In this document: positions 15,201 through 26,916 of the stretch, one piece after another
How the letters are laid out: each line of letters begins with the position of its first letter
How positions within the stretch are numbered: position 1 is the stretch's first letter
From: Streblospio benedicti
Taxonomy: Eukaryota; Annelida; Polychaeta; Spionida; Spionidae
Direction of reading: 5' to 3'
NCBI GenBank assembly: GCA_019095985.1
Contig: CM032659.1
Coordinates: forward strand, 15,472,678-15,536,677
DNA length: 64,000 nt
The notes under the pieces: model-generated
Database searches by the model: none
The model's input: the letters and a program-made list of their open reading frames with translations, nothing else
Told to the model about the DNA's origin: nothing
Translations under genes and position numbers: made by a program

Positions 15201-18200
15201 TGTGGATGCCTTCACTCACACTCACTCCGACAACCATAGACGAGCGATCACAGAACCCTCCAGGTGTCACATTTCTCCATAAGTTAAACTAGCTGTCTGA
15301 AGTCCAAAGCTCGTGTGACAATGTAGGTTTGTTGTCTGTGGCCTGGTTGGAATAGGCCAGTCCCTACCCATTCAGGATTATAAAGGTACAAAGTGTCCAC
15401 ATAAGACAGGAGGTGTGCACTGTAAATGTTTCAAATACATTCTGAAAGAAGAGGTTTATTATTTATAAGACAATGGTGAATTTTTATGATTTATTCTTTT
15501 TAAATTTTGCCATTAATGCTTTTAATAGTTGTTTGGAAAAAAAATACTTTACATTTCTGTAACCAAACGTATCTCTGGTTGTAAATTTTAATCTTTACAG
15601 TTTGTTTTAGACCAAAATGTATGACTGATGTATAAAACTAAAATGTAGCAATAGCTTTATTTCTGTAGGAAGAAGCTGTAAACTTCAACCTTGATTGGAA
15701 GGTGCCATGCTCTCTGTTTTTTGCAAGGAAAGACCTTATATCAAAACATAAGCAAGTGCAAGGTAATCACACATTGATTCTCTAGTAACTGCTAAGAATA
15801 TGTCAACATTACCTCCAGTACAATTAAAAGATACATAATATAGCCGTAGGGAATGTTAAAAGTTGTCTGGAAATACCTAATTACAACAGTGTTTAGCAAG
15901 CTGGTAAATGCCATTTAGAAATTTTAAAACATCTAATGTTAATTTTAGACCAAAAGTCCTAACTTTTTCCTAAATGAGAACTAACGAGTTTACCTTCACA
16001 GGGTTCCCACGCCTCCGTGATTTCGGGAAAAGTAAGGGAATTTGAAAAACAGTTCACGGGTCCGTGAATAGTACGTGAATATGCCGAATCCTCCATAAAA
16101 CCGGGAAATGCCAGTAAATTTTGTAGTGGAATGACTAATTTCTCAATGTCAAGATCATATACAAGCAGTCTACATTTTGGCTGGTGCACGCTGGCAGTAT
16201 GCCGGTAACTTATTTAGCGAAAGAAAAACGTGTGTGCACACGGATGATTTTGCGTTGCAATAAATAAATGAAGAGTCGGGTGCTAACCACTGTACTATTC
16301 CGGCCTCGTGAACAAACCAGCAGGTGCTTGTCTGTTGCCGTTAGTTTTCTGTATTATTGTTCTTATTTACTATATGAAATCAAGAAATATGTAGAAAGTA
16401 ATTGTGAACTTTATTTACAATTGACTGTAAATCATTTTCTACCGTATACTCCAAGGATTGAATAAAAATGTAGGAGTTGCTATCGTATAATAAGGTTAAT
16501 TACACCAATGATTATGATTTCCTTTCAAGATCATAAGACCACAATGGATAGAACTGTGAATTCAAGTATTTTGCTAATTTCTCCCCACTGACTTTTACTA
16601 GGTTGTTATCATATATTGTGGATAATCTACAAAGATACTCATTTCTGTCCATACCAATAAATATGTATATGACTGGTAGTTTGATGAAAATAAAGATTGC
16701 CTGTCAGCCGAGCCTGTCAGCATGATCATAAATTGTCATAGTAATATTGTACATAGACCCTGAACACTGTAGAAACAGTACATTTATTATATGATTATCT
16801 AAACTTTATATCATGAGGAACCTGCACCTTTGTAAGTTGCACCAAACTAACTCAACATTAACAAAATAATAAATAGCGAATAAGTTGAGTCACAGGTCAG
16901 GGAAAAGCCAGGGAAATTTGAGGTCCCATAAAAGTGGGAACCCTGGCCTTTATTAGCTGATGTTTGTGATATTTGTGCACAGTGCAAGTTTCCAAGATAG
17001 CTGAAATCTTGCACTGAAATGCATTTCATGCAATATTAGATAAACCAATGCAGTCGTTGTTTTGTGTTGGCAGTGCTGAACCCCATCACTAGTGATGTCC
17101 TGCTGACCAATAAGTCCCTGGTTCACACCCCGCGGCGGAAAAACGTCACATTTACTCCTCTGGACGATGATGAGATTCCAGGAGCCGGCACCATTGTAGG
17201 TCTGGACGCAGAGTTTGTCACGCTCAATCAGGTATAGTTTATAGTATCCCTGTAGGATAGGAAAGATTCTGGAAAGACAGCATTAGGAATAACATTTCTC
17301 TTCATCTTCTTTTTGACAAACTGTTGGAAGTGAGGCTTATTTACATCTCTACACTGTAACGGTGTAGCTTTTTTTTTTTAAAGCAGCAGTTTGATGTAGA
17401 AAACCTCATTGATTGGGTGTTTTTTCCATTCATGTAGGAAGAGGCTGAGTTGAGAAGTGATGGCACTCGTTCCATGCTCAAACCATCGCAGCTGTCTGTT
17501 GCCAGAATCTCATGTGTGAGAGGGTGAGTAAGCACCGTACTACCGTATTTAAGAACTCAAAATTCCTGTGTAAATTATGACTAATAACCTTATTTGGTAG
17601 GTGAATGCCAATGGGTATTTTTTTTTTATCATGTGATAAATTTCTCATAATACATTTTCAGTGATGGAGTATTGAAAGGAGAACCGTTTATAGATGATTA
17701 TATTTCTACACAAGAGCAAGTAAGGATGTGGTAGCATAACTGCGAAGTTAGATTAAAAAAAGTCTTGAACACTTAGTCTAGTAGAATTTGAATGAAAAAT
17801 ATAACAGTGCTACCTCAGCACTGCTGTGATCAAAATTATGGTTGAAATTCAATGCTATGATGTTGAAATTTACAGTTATGATGTTGAAATTTACAGTTAG
17901 TATTGAAACCTCTTGTACTGTTGTAGTAATTTTTCTTTCTTAATACTTCTTATCAGGTTATTATTATATGAAATCGAGGTTAATTTTTTTGCGTGCAGCA
18001 TATATGCTGTATACAATCTACCAACCCCCAAATTTGCACCAAATATAGACCATGGAAATTCGAATGTAAATACCACATTCATCTTAAAGCCCAACCCATT
18101 AATTGACAACGTTTTAACCTAAAAGCCCATGGATGTTTGTGTGGTGGTATATAGCAGTGTATACCTGCTTTTCGGATCTTGAGTGAAAAACTGAAGTTAA

Positions 18201-20493
18201 TAAAATGTACTTGAAGTACGAGACCGACCATTACACGACAGCGCGTTGGTGCTTGCAGGTTGTGGACTATCTGACCCAGTTCTCGGGCATCCAGCCCGGC
18301 GACCTGGATGTCGCCATCAGCTCCAAGCATCTCACCACGCTCAAGTCCACCTACATCAAGCTGCGCCATCTGGTGGACGTCGGCTGCATCTTTGTGGGCC
18401 ACGGCCTGAAAAAAAGACTTCCGGTCATCAACCTTAACGTGAGATGCACATTTGGTGTTCCGTTGCCAGTGCACGGTGGTTGGTTGCTGCTAACCGCAGC
18501 AGCGGAACTCTACTTACTCGTTTTGTTATTGTGCTCTTTCTTGTAAGCCCATTCGGTGGGGTTTAAGTTTTACTTATTTTGATTGTTAGAATACTCTTAT
18601 CTATTTAAGCTTATAACATAATTAGAAAAAATGTCCTTAGTTTGCAACATAATAGTATAGCTGAAAAATATGAAACCATAGATCACATATTTATTTCTGT
18701 ATCATCTCATTTTGACACAAGACCCTTAATGATTTAGAAACAAAAATATGAAACCATAGATCACATATTTATTTCTGTATCATCTCATTTTGACGCAAGA
18801 CGCTTAATGATTTAGAAACAAAAATATGAAACCATAGATCACATATTTATTTCTGTATCATCTCATTTTGACGCAAGACCCTTAATGATTTAGAAACAGA
18901 TATACTGGGCCTTGCAAGTAGGAGAAAATGTATGATTCCATATTTTATTGCGAGAATAATGAGTGTGTTTGTTTAGGTACCAAAAAACCAGGTGATTGAC
19001 ACTGTGGAGCTGTTCCACCTGCCCAGGCAGAGGATGATCTCGCTCAAATTCCTGGCTTGGCACTTTCTGGGTATGTGAATCTAATATTTACAAATTGATA
19101 TTTAAGGTTGATTTTTACAATTTTATGACAATGCTTTGGTTTTTAATTTGAGGCATATATTATTTAAATCAAGTATAGAATATAGGAAATTACTATTTTA
19201 AGACTTATATTTCACAACTTCAGAGGATGCGTAGGTCATGATTAAATTTTTTTTACAATTAAAAGATATTTTACCTTTTTTTGTTTGATTTATATGTAGT
19301 CGTCAAAGATTCCATCAGATATATAATTTTTTGAAGAAAATCATGTTTTTAATTTTTAGTAAGCTTTTGTTCTGTCAATCGATGTAAAGATGCTAAACGA
19401 TACTTCAAGTGTAGACACAAATGCATAAAAGTCATGTAATTTTGTATTGCAGACACAAATATCCAGTCGTCCACACACGATTCTATTGAGGACGCACGGA
19501 CAGCGCTGGCACTTTACGGCAAATACCAGGAGTTGCAGAAGGACGGGATGGACGTCGTCAAACTCAAGCTCAAAGAGGTCAGATATTTGTCTGAAAATTT
19601 TAAAATGATTTTTACGGCAGCTTACTATACACACTAAGTATATCCGATTTAGAGAATCTGATATGTAATGCATAGAAAATGGAAAATTAAAACAGAAGTT
19701 GATATATCAGTTATCAATAGATATGACTATTAGGAAATACAGATTATTGTTATTGATAAAATATACGAAATGAAGACCGACCGATATGAAAATAAACTGG
19801 TGAAAACTTAAGATATTTACGCTGTACCAGGCATGTTCATATTAAACAGTTTATAATTGTACATGTAATCATATGAATTGACTTTTTTTGTCATAACCCA
19901 TGATTTGCTATGTCAAAATGTGTTTACACATAATGTGTCATGAAGTTGACGAAAGTTGACGAGGGTAGGGGTGGGGGGGGTGCAGAAAGTGCCAAAATGT
20001 TGAATGCTCCCTAATCAATAATTATTTCAAAGTCCAATGATCAATATTGCTTAGCACAGTGCATATATACATGTACAATATGAAAGCTTATTGAAACTCT
20101 TTCTTAAATTGAAAAGCACACTTTAATTGGAAAGTGCCCAAAATCGAATTACTTCGGTGTTGCCTCATACCGCATAGTTGTGTAAAGTTTGAACGAAATC
20201 AGTTCATCGGTAAACCCTCTACTTGTCCAGAGGCAAACATACATGCATAATGACATACAAATGAAGTGAACACAAGGCTTTCGCTGCAGTTGATGAAGTG
20301 ATGTAATAAAAATAGGATTGTAAAAACTGATGTAGTATGCACTCTTTTCCAGCTCTATGAAAAAGGATACAAACTGCATTGGAAAATCCCAGAGGCAAAT
20401 GCTGTACCTGAATCAGATACTGATGGCAATATTGCCAAAGATGCATCATTCAAGGAAGGAGAGGAGAGTTCTACAATATTGGATATAATGTGA
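280..20493 (+). CDS. PAN2: PAN2, poly(A)-specific ribonuclease subunit (30 exons)
   Basis: Catalytic subunit of the cytoplasmic PAN2-PAN3 deadenylase, which trims mRNA poly(A) tails. Start codon at 301. Exons: 280-385, 2920-3043, 4203-4266, 4530-4744, 5523-5643, 6366-6443, 6709-6827, 7396-7540, 8469-8610, 8893-8969, 9253-9383, 9788-9842, 10066-10207, 10552-10712, 11355-11483, 11959-12108, 12441-12553, 12844-13102, 13334-13432, 13986-14125, 14444-14573, 14968-15168, 15669-15762, 17074-17231, 17438-17523, 17662-17719, 18259-18438, 18977-19070, 19453-19577, 20353-20493. Phases join and give about 1271 residues (human about 1200). Order: N-terminal WD40 region, linker with PNPGALKRN, inactive UCH domain ([12 protein letters not shown]), exonuclease domain. 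DEDDh residues seen: D1036 and E1038 (GLDAEF), H1192 and D1197 (HDSIEDA). The second Asp, expected near 1145, is lost in a short frame swap (KKRLPVIN for KKDFRVIN). A CCCH motif at C831-H846 is not in the human protein as I recall it. Identification is firm; single splice sites are read by eye. Confidence 0.95.
580..1100 (-). mobile_element. LINE fragment, 3' end (CR1/Jockey-like)
   Basis: The minus strand holds an open frame of about 142 codons (1095-667) whose last third reads like the end of a non-LTR reverse transcriptase [15 protein letters not shown], then SIDQFKASL. The element ends in three copies of a 7-bp unit (ATCTGTA on the + strand, 580-600), the kind of short tandem tail found at CR1-like 3' ends. 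It is 5'-truncated and sits in PAN2 intron 1, antisense to the gene. Clade assignment is tentative. Confidence 0.7.
3370..3656. repeat. Inverted repeat, ~100-bp arms, tRNA-like loop
   Basis: Arms 3370-3475 and 3557-3656 are nearly perfect reverse complements; the left arm has about 6 extra bases near 3431. The 81-bp spacer contains GGGTCGTGAGTTTGAGTCCC, which resembles a tRNA B box and T arm, as in tRNA-derived SINE heads. It lies in PAN2 intron 2. It looks like a fold-back element formed around a SINE head. No tRNA can be folded with confidence. Confidence 0.6.
13986..14125 (+). other. PAN2 exon 20 with CCCH zinc-knuckle insertion
   Basis: This exon encodes [16 protein letters not shown], spacing C-x5-C-x4-C-x3-H, PAN2 residues 831-846. 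It lies in the second half of the inactive UCH domain, where the human protein has an unrelated linker. Flanking splice sites (CCAG/C and AT/GTAAGT) keep frame with exons 19 and 21. CCCH knuckles of this spacing usually bind RNA; PAN3 carries one at its N terminus. That this one binds poly(A) is inference. Confidence 0.75.
15999..16945. mobile_element. hAT-like non-autonomous element (CAGGGTTCCCAC ends)
   Basis: Starts CAGGGTTCCCAC and ends GTGGGAACCCTG, a 12-bp terminal inverted repeat with the CAGGG ends usual in hAT elements. About 950 bp with no transposase frame, in PAN2 intron 23. I could not find a clear 8-bp target duplication. Confidence 0.6.
18259..18438 (+). other. PAN2 exon 27, Exo II motif changed by a local frame swap
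   Basis: The exon is open and in phase with its neighbours. An A7 run at 18409-18415 followed by CCGG (18421-18424) yields KKRLP where the family has KKDFR. One A fewer and one G more restore the family motif, including the second metal-binding Asp of DEDD. The pair of compensating changes keeps the rest in frame. Both lie in or next to homopolymers, so a sequencing error is likely. Confidence 0.7.
18671..18904 (+). repeat. 78-bp tandem repeat, three copies
   Basis: Three near-identical units start at 18671, 18749 and 18827, differing at one or two bases. They lie in PAN2 intron 27 and are AT-rich and non-coding. The near identity points to a recent local duplication. Confidence 0.85.
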
Positions 20494-22161
20494 AATATTT
20501 ATGGCTGTGTTTGCTAAGTCACGTTAGTTGTAGTGCATTTAAAGAGCTCAGAAGGAGTGATGATGATTGAATGACTAACTGTGCAATATTCATAAATCGG
20601 TGCAACATTATCTACTAGAAACACAACTAGATGTGAGGTTAAAGAGAAAAAAAGTCAGATTTTGCCCAGTTTTTGGATAAAGTGAGTGACAACAATCATT
20701 TTGGTAAAAAAGTGTGCCACTCATATGTGAACAGTTACGTCACAGATAGTAATATTATGCAGTGTTTTCTGGTAAAAATTCAGCATAATTTGTGTGTATC
20801 TCTGAAGACCGTAGTTCATCAAAACATCTTTTTAATGTTATGATGAATAAATTCCAGACTGACATTGTAGTGTGATGACGTACAGGTTGTAATTGAAACG
20901 TTTCATGTAAATCTATCTGCATTGGATCTACAAATATAGTTTATTATAATAAATTTACTGTTTTTCATGCATGCTGCTGCATTTCTTGCTAGAATATGAC
21001 CTGAATAAAATGGATTGCTTGTATGATTGCCATATATAATGAAATTTGATGCATATTTTAAGTTCCTAGGAAACAATAGTGTTGAAACTTAGAATGCAAT
21101 CTCATTTTTGAATGCTTTCTGCAACTTTGGACCATGTAAGTGAATCTTCCGACAAAAATGTTCTCAATCATAAATACTCAGTAACTCTTACCACCGTAAT
21201 ATTTTATTTGTCCCAAATGAATCAGAAGATCTTTGCTTTGCCATTTGTTATGATATTGTAATGACTTCTGTATTTGTTTTATTTCATCATTTTTAAGATG
21301 ATTATAAGTTCCAATGTCTTATTCTGTGGTATGATTATCCATTTGTAAAGCATCACTATAAGCATGTTTATTTATCTGTGTCACATAAAGTTTTTAATGT
21401 TTTGACAAATTTACTTGTTTGCACTTTCGAGCAGATTTTCAGGCCAATTCTCTCAAGATGTATTTGACATTCAAAATGTTTCTTATGGCACTAGAGTAAT
21501 CAGAAAAGTATATTTTAAAATGCTATTTTTCCTTCTGAATTTAAGTATCCTTAGTTGAATCTCCTATACATTGTTCATTTGGATCTTTACTGATAGCTTT
21601 GCAATACTGTAGATGATTTGGTGAATTGATGTGGCTAGCATTTTGTGCAGTCCACACTATCTAGAAGAGAAATATATTATATTTTGTCAACTGCTGTTGC
21701 TATTTTTATAAAGCATAGTTTTACTTTATAAAATAGATTTAAAGTTGCAACACTTATATTGTTAAATTTTAGAATTAAATATACTTTTTTATTTTAATTG
21801 TCTTCAATGTATTCAGCTTTATATTATTGTGATATTTGTATGAATGAGAATGGTATTGTCCAATATATGGTGTTTTTAATTATTTTTTCATGCACATGAC
21901 AAGGTAATGCGAAAACAAAATAACATGGTGCTAAATAATCATATTTTTGTAAGGAATGTTATGAATAATTTCGTAAATTTGCTCTGTATTCTATATTTTA
22001 ATTTAAAATGAAAAACATGGAAACTAATTGCTGCATTATTTTATGCCATAAATATTTGAATATCCATGTTAATAATTTTTGTTTATCTTGCTGATGCATA
22101 TTTATATCTTGTAACAGCCATGTAATTTTGAGATAATTGTCTAATTTGGAATCTAGCAGTT
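20494..22161. other. PAN2 3' UTR and AT-rich downstream DNA
   Basis: No gene seen. Several AATAAA-type hexamers occur, for example near 20846, 20949 and 21003, so the PAN2 transcript may end within the first 500 bp, but none can be singled out. The rest is AT-rich and free of clear repeats. Confidence 0.5.
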
Positions 22162-22482
22162 GGCCTCATTGTGTTAATGTTAATGTATAACTGTACTGCT
22201 GTTGGCGGCACTTTAAAAGTTTATAATTTTGATAATTTCTAATAAGATATAATATAATAAAATATGATCTTTATTTTGGAATTTTGTATTAATTTCGAAG
22301 CCTCAGCTTCCTTTTCAACTAATGTAGTGAAAAGGAAGCTGAGGCTTCGAAATTAATACAAAATTCCAAAATAAAGATCATATTTTTTATTATATCTTAT
22401 ATTAGAAATTATCAAAATTATAAACTTTTAAAGTGCCGCCAACAGCAGTACAGTTATACATTAACATTAACACAATGAAGCC
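22162..22482. repeat. 321-bp near-perfect palindrome
   Basis: The arms (about 155 bp each) are almost exact reverse complements and meet at a loop of only a few bases near 22320-22325. The outer ends read GGCCTCATTGTG and CACAATGAAGCC, one mismatch. No target duplication or coding capacity seen. It could be a fold-back element or a recent inverted duplication. If transcribed from either side it would form a long RNA hairpin. Confidence 0.85.
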
Positions 22483-23829
22483 ATGTAATTGTGTTGAACT
22501 AAAGATTTTTGTGGTTATGATATTGTGATCTTCCGATAATAGAACTGCTATTAGTATACATTACGTAAAGAATTGATGAATCTTTATTTTGCTTTATTAA
22601 AATTAATGCTTTTCTTTAGATGTGGGAAGTTGGGTGGAAGCAAATTGTGACATCTAGAAAAAATATCCTTTATTTGATTTGGTGCATATACATGTAGGTT
22701 CTGCATGCTTCTTAAACTTTTGACAAAGTTTTTGCTATGTTTTCCATCATCAAACCTGAATCCTTTTTATAGACATTTTTGTGTCTTAGAAATGCAAAAT
22801 GAATAATTATGTTTGTTTTCATTAAAATATAAAAACTGTTCATATTTTTATGTGGTTTAATTGAAAGAAGACAAAAATCAATGAAAATAATTACTTTTGT
22901 GGCTATTATTCAGATTTTATACTCTCAGAATATAAATTTTTACCATCCTTACAAATTAATTTGGAAGCTAGCATTTCATTTTAATGCAAAAATTTTGAAC
23001 TATTCTTAATCTTTAGAAATGAAGGCTTGTATGATGTCATAGCTAAAATTACTGTTGCATGGTGGGTTATAAACATTATATTGTTTAGTTTATTGCATTT
23101 CATTTATTTTGAAGCTGATCTCGTGAGCGATGTTGTATGGTTTCAGGTTATTCACATTTACACGTATGTGTTGAACTGTATTGAATATTTATTGTATGAG
23201 ATATAATTAAAATAAAACTAGTAAACACTGCCATAATTATTTTTTGTCCAATTGATACTTTTGTGCAAAGGACAGCTTATTTTTTAAATCCATTTTCTTT
23301 TTGAAGCTGTAATAGTGTTCAAATTTCCCATTCAGCATCATTGGGTCCAGTTATAATCTTAGTGACACCAGTTTTAATTGACGGATTAGGTGAAGGCCTG
23401 ATGCCTGATCCAGATTAAATGAAAACCACTATGGAATATTAATTCCTCAAGTTGCTCACAATCATGTGGCAGAGATGCTGTTAATCTGTACCTCAAAAAA
23501 TCATGGCAAATCGGAATGAATGACATCACTTACATGACAAGATTGGTGATGATGTCAGTGTCTCATTCTGAGCAAAACTTGAGAGAATTGACAATACCAG
23601 TATGATTCAAAGTTTATCATTAATCCAATACTAGTCATGTGTTGCATCAAAGGGGTTAACATATCGTTACAAGTAGTATTTCTGAGAACAAACATGCAAT
23701 TTTCTATACAGGGTATATATTCAGCTTATTTTTCATGCAAGTTTTTGTTTTGTATATATATTGGACAGACTTCAAATTGCACCTTTTGTAAGTTACATAT
23801 GCTCCACTTGCAATTTCTAATTATTTATC
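22483..23829. other. AT-rich spacer
   Basis: No gene or clear repeat seen. Frames here are short and show no recognisable motif. Confidence 0.4.
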
Positions 23830-24235
23830 AGGGCCGTAGCCAGAATTGCAAAAAAGAGGAGGCAAAGAAGTTTCGCGAGGGTGCAGGCATTTCCCGTAGC
23901 CTCGCATTTGTTCTAGAGTGGATTTGGGGCACCCCCACCCCAATGTATTTTTTTTCTATTAATAAGCCTCTGAGGCCCAGAAATAAAACACAGTTATTGA
24001 CTAAGAAAACAAAAATTACATATGTTAAAAATAAAAGAGTATATTTGTCAAGTATGAATACAGATGCTTTTCAAATTTGTATCCAGTTTGATTTACGTGA
24101 CAATTATGTAATTTTTGGAGCATACAAAACAAATATTTTAACTCTCAGTTTTATTCAGGGTTTGAGAAAAAAACACTCCCCCAAAAAACAGAGGAGGCAG
24201 TTGCCTCCCCTGCCTCATATGTAGCTACGGCCCTG
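23830..24235. mobile_element. hAT-like MITE (CAGGGCCGTAGC ends)
   Basis: 406 bp bounded by CAGGGCCGTAGC and GCTACGGCCCTG, a perfect 12-bp terminal inverted repeat. Both ends carry subterminal purine-rich GGAGGCA-type motifs. The frame of 195 codons crossing it (23637-24224) has no known motif and is not a gene. No clean target duplication. Confidence 0.7.
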
Positions 24236-24506
24236 CTTATAAAATAATTCATTCTTAATACTCTGTAAGTAAATTTTTGGACATGTGTTATAGTCTGTCA
24301 ATGATTTACATCATAAAAATAGCAGTTTTCAAGAACATGTGAACTTGTACCCTCTAGACCTACATGATATATGACAGTCAGTCTGTAACATACGTATTGA
24401 CGTAAAACTATGACACCTAAAGTACTGCACTGAATTCTATTTAAGCATCGCCAGTCCTGCACCAAATGGTTTGATTAAAGGTGAGTGCGAATAACCAAAA
24501 TAAAGA

Positions 24507-25208
24507 CAGGGTTGGAAATTAGCTGTGGCTATCGTAGCAAAAGCTACCAGAAAATGTGTGTTTGCTACCAAGATAAGGGGTCTGGTAGCAGATATTTGCT
24601 ACCATGAAATAAGGCAGCCATACATTCACACCTAGCGGCTATAGTGACTTTTTCTCAGATGCAGCTAAATAAACAACCTGCATCGAAATCAAGCATGCAC
24701 TGCTGATTTATCGAGCTGTGAGTCTTTGTAGGCCATAATCATCTATTTATACCAAAAGTGGAGTGATGGGCATTCATTGCACATTGTCCATACACATGCC
24801 ATGTGAGTATAGATCAGTTGTTAATCATTCATGAATTAGCATTTGGTGGATTAAGTTGTAAATTAATATAGTGGACTCCTCAAAATCAATTCTGCTAATC
24901 TGCTTTTCAAACATAATACTGTATTACAGATATGTGCAAGTAATAATACTACAAAAACCGTGTCTTTGATGCAAAAAGAACATTAGTAGCGTAAAAAGTT
25001 TATTGAACTAATTTATTAGTTATTTTACCTCTTTATGAAATGATGTTAAAGACTGATTAGGGTTCTATAATATTAGCATACGTAACCAGTGTTTGAAGGA
25101 ATTTTCTCTGTATTTTAGTTTGTTTCCAAGTCTGATTGCTTTGCTACCAATTTCAAAACCAGGTAGCAAAGTTTTGCTACCTGCCAAAAAAGTTAATTTC
25201 GAACCCTG
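24507..25208. mobile_element. hAT-like element (CAGGGTTSGAAATTA ends)
   Basis: About 700 bp, from CAGGGTTGGAAATTA to TAATTTCGAACCCTG; ends match as inverted repeats with one mismatch. Motifs such as GTAGCAAA and TTTGCTAC recur near both ends. No transposase. With the elements at 15999 and 23830 it shares the CAGGG start typical of hAT relatives. Confidence 0.65.
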
Positions 25209-26916
25209 AAAGACTGTAGTTAAATTTTCAAAACTAAATGTAAATAGCATATCCAGGATGTAAAAAAAAATATTAATAAATTAAAATTGATGAATTGATG
25301 CAAAAGGGAAAATAACAAGCTCTTTCATCTAATCTTTTTATTAGCCAATAACTGAAACCCCAAATTTGATACCCACGCAGAAAAGATCTAGTTTGCTGTG
25401 ACCTGATACATGTAGCAACATAATCTTGACTATTATAAGAAAAACTGGTTTGCCCCTTGGCGACAATGATACCAAGGTCTAAGCGTATTGATTTGATTTT
25501 CAATGATGCATTTCCTTGGATATTTCACCAGTGTGGACTTAAAAAGCCAAATCAGAGCAAATCAAACCCTATGAATTACATACAGTTAGTTGACCCTTCT
25601 TACTCTGATGAATATGTAGCTGTTCAATATCTATCAGTGCAAATAACTTGTATCAGTACATCTACAGTTTTTAGAGAAAATTAACATTCAATGTATTTAA
25701 AAATTAGTAAATTAACATTCAATATAATAAACAACTTGCACATCTATAGAAACCCTAATCATGCGTGAAAAAATTAAACTATGATTATGGCAAAATTCAA
25801 TTCATCTTAAGTAAAAAATATTACCTAAATTGTCATGAAAATATGACCAAAATAATAATATTAGCACAAAAGTTACTAATATTCATAACTAAAATTACAT
25901 ACATATACAACCAGGTTAAATATTACATTTACACACTTAAAATTGAATAATATAGTGATTCACAAAATTTTCTAATACAAAATATCTGAATAAAAGGTAC
26001 CTGGTAGATGCATAATAATGGCACAACATTTGTGCAAATGCAGAATTACATTTTGAGGAAAATTCACAAAATAAATGCCATTTCAGGTGTTTGTTCACAT
26101 TCAAATCCTTGATTTAAAAAAAAAGCAACTTGCATATTTCAAAACCACACACTTTAGGCATGGAGACAGACTTACATAAATAAGTAGTCTTAATTTTCTA
26201 CAAAAAGGTTATATTCAATCATTCATACTGTATAGATGACTGCTCATTTACTACATGCAAAATGTTATGTTATGTGACACCGGGATAGTCATATCATCCA
26301 TGTTCATTTCAAACATAAATCAAGTTTTCATGATCCCTAAAAAAATCTATTGTGATAAAAATGAACAATTATAAATGCATGTCATACCAAAAACATAAAT
26401 GTAATATGATAATTTCTAACAAATTTTATCAACTTTCATGAGTGCCAAGCACTTAAGGTATACAGAAATTGTAAGCTTGGAATTTGTTTCACACAGTTTT
26501 AAATGCTTTAAAATCACAATAGAATACATCACCGGTATTGATACTAAACTGTTATCATTAAACATTCTACATTTATTTTTATCCATATTATACAAATTCA
26601 TCCTCCAGTAAAATTTAGACCATGAGAGTCTTCAGAACAGATACTTAATCTCATATTACCTAAAAGAACGTAACACAATAATACAGTGGTATCCCATACA
26701 AACATTACAATTTGAAAAACTATCACTAATAGAACTAGGAACTGGGCCATTAACAGACCTAATTTTTATTTTTTTATTTCAGTGACCTTCACAAAAAAAA
26801 AAAAAAAAAAAAAAAACATTCTCATGGAATGACAAGTCAGGATCTATTAATATCCTTGGATAACCATCAAATTGCAAAGTACTTTTAATCCAAAGGTTTC
26901 CTTCCCAGATCAGTCC
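25209..26916. other. AT-rich spacer and likely MTR 3' UTR
   Basis: No gene seen. An A24 tract lies at 26793-26816, poly(T) in the sense of MTR. The last few hundred bases before 26917 are probably MTR 3' UTR (minus strand), but no end can be fixed. Confidence 0.4.

Noticed and set aside
23637-24224. 195-codon open frame as a gene
   Set aside because: It overlaps a hAT-like MITE with perfect 12-bp ends and shows no known motif.
26793-26816. A24 tract as a retrocopy poly(A) tail for the intronless MTR
   Set aside because: MTR is on the minus strand, so a tail would read as T on the plus strand. This is A on the plus strand.
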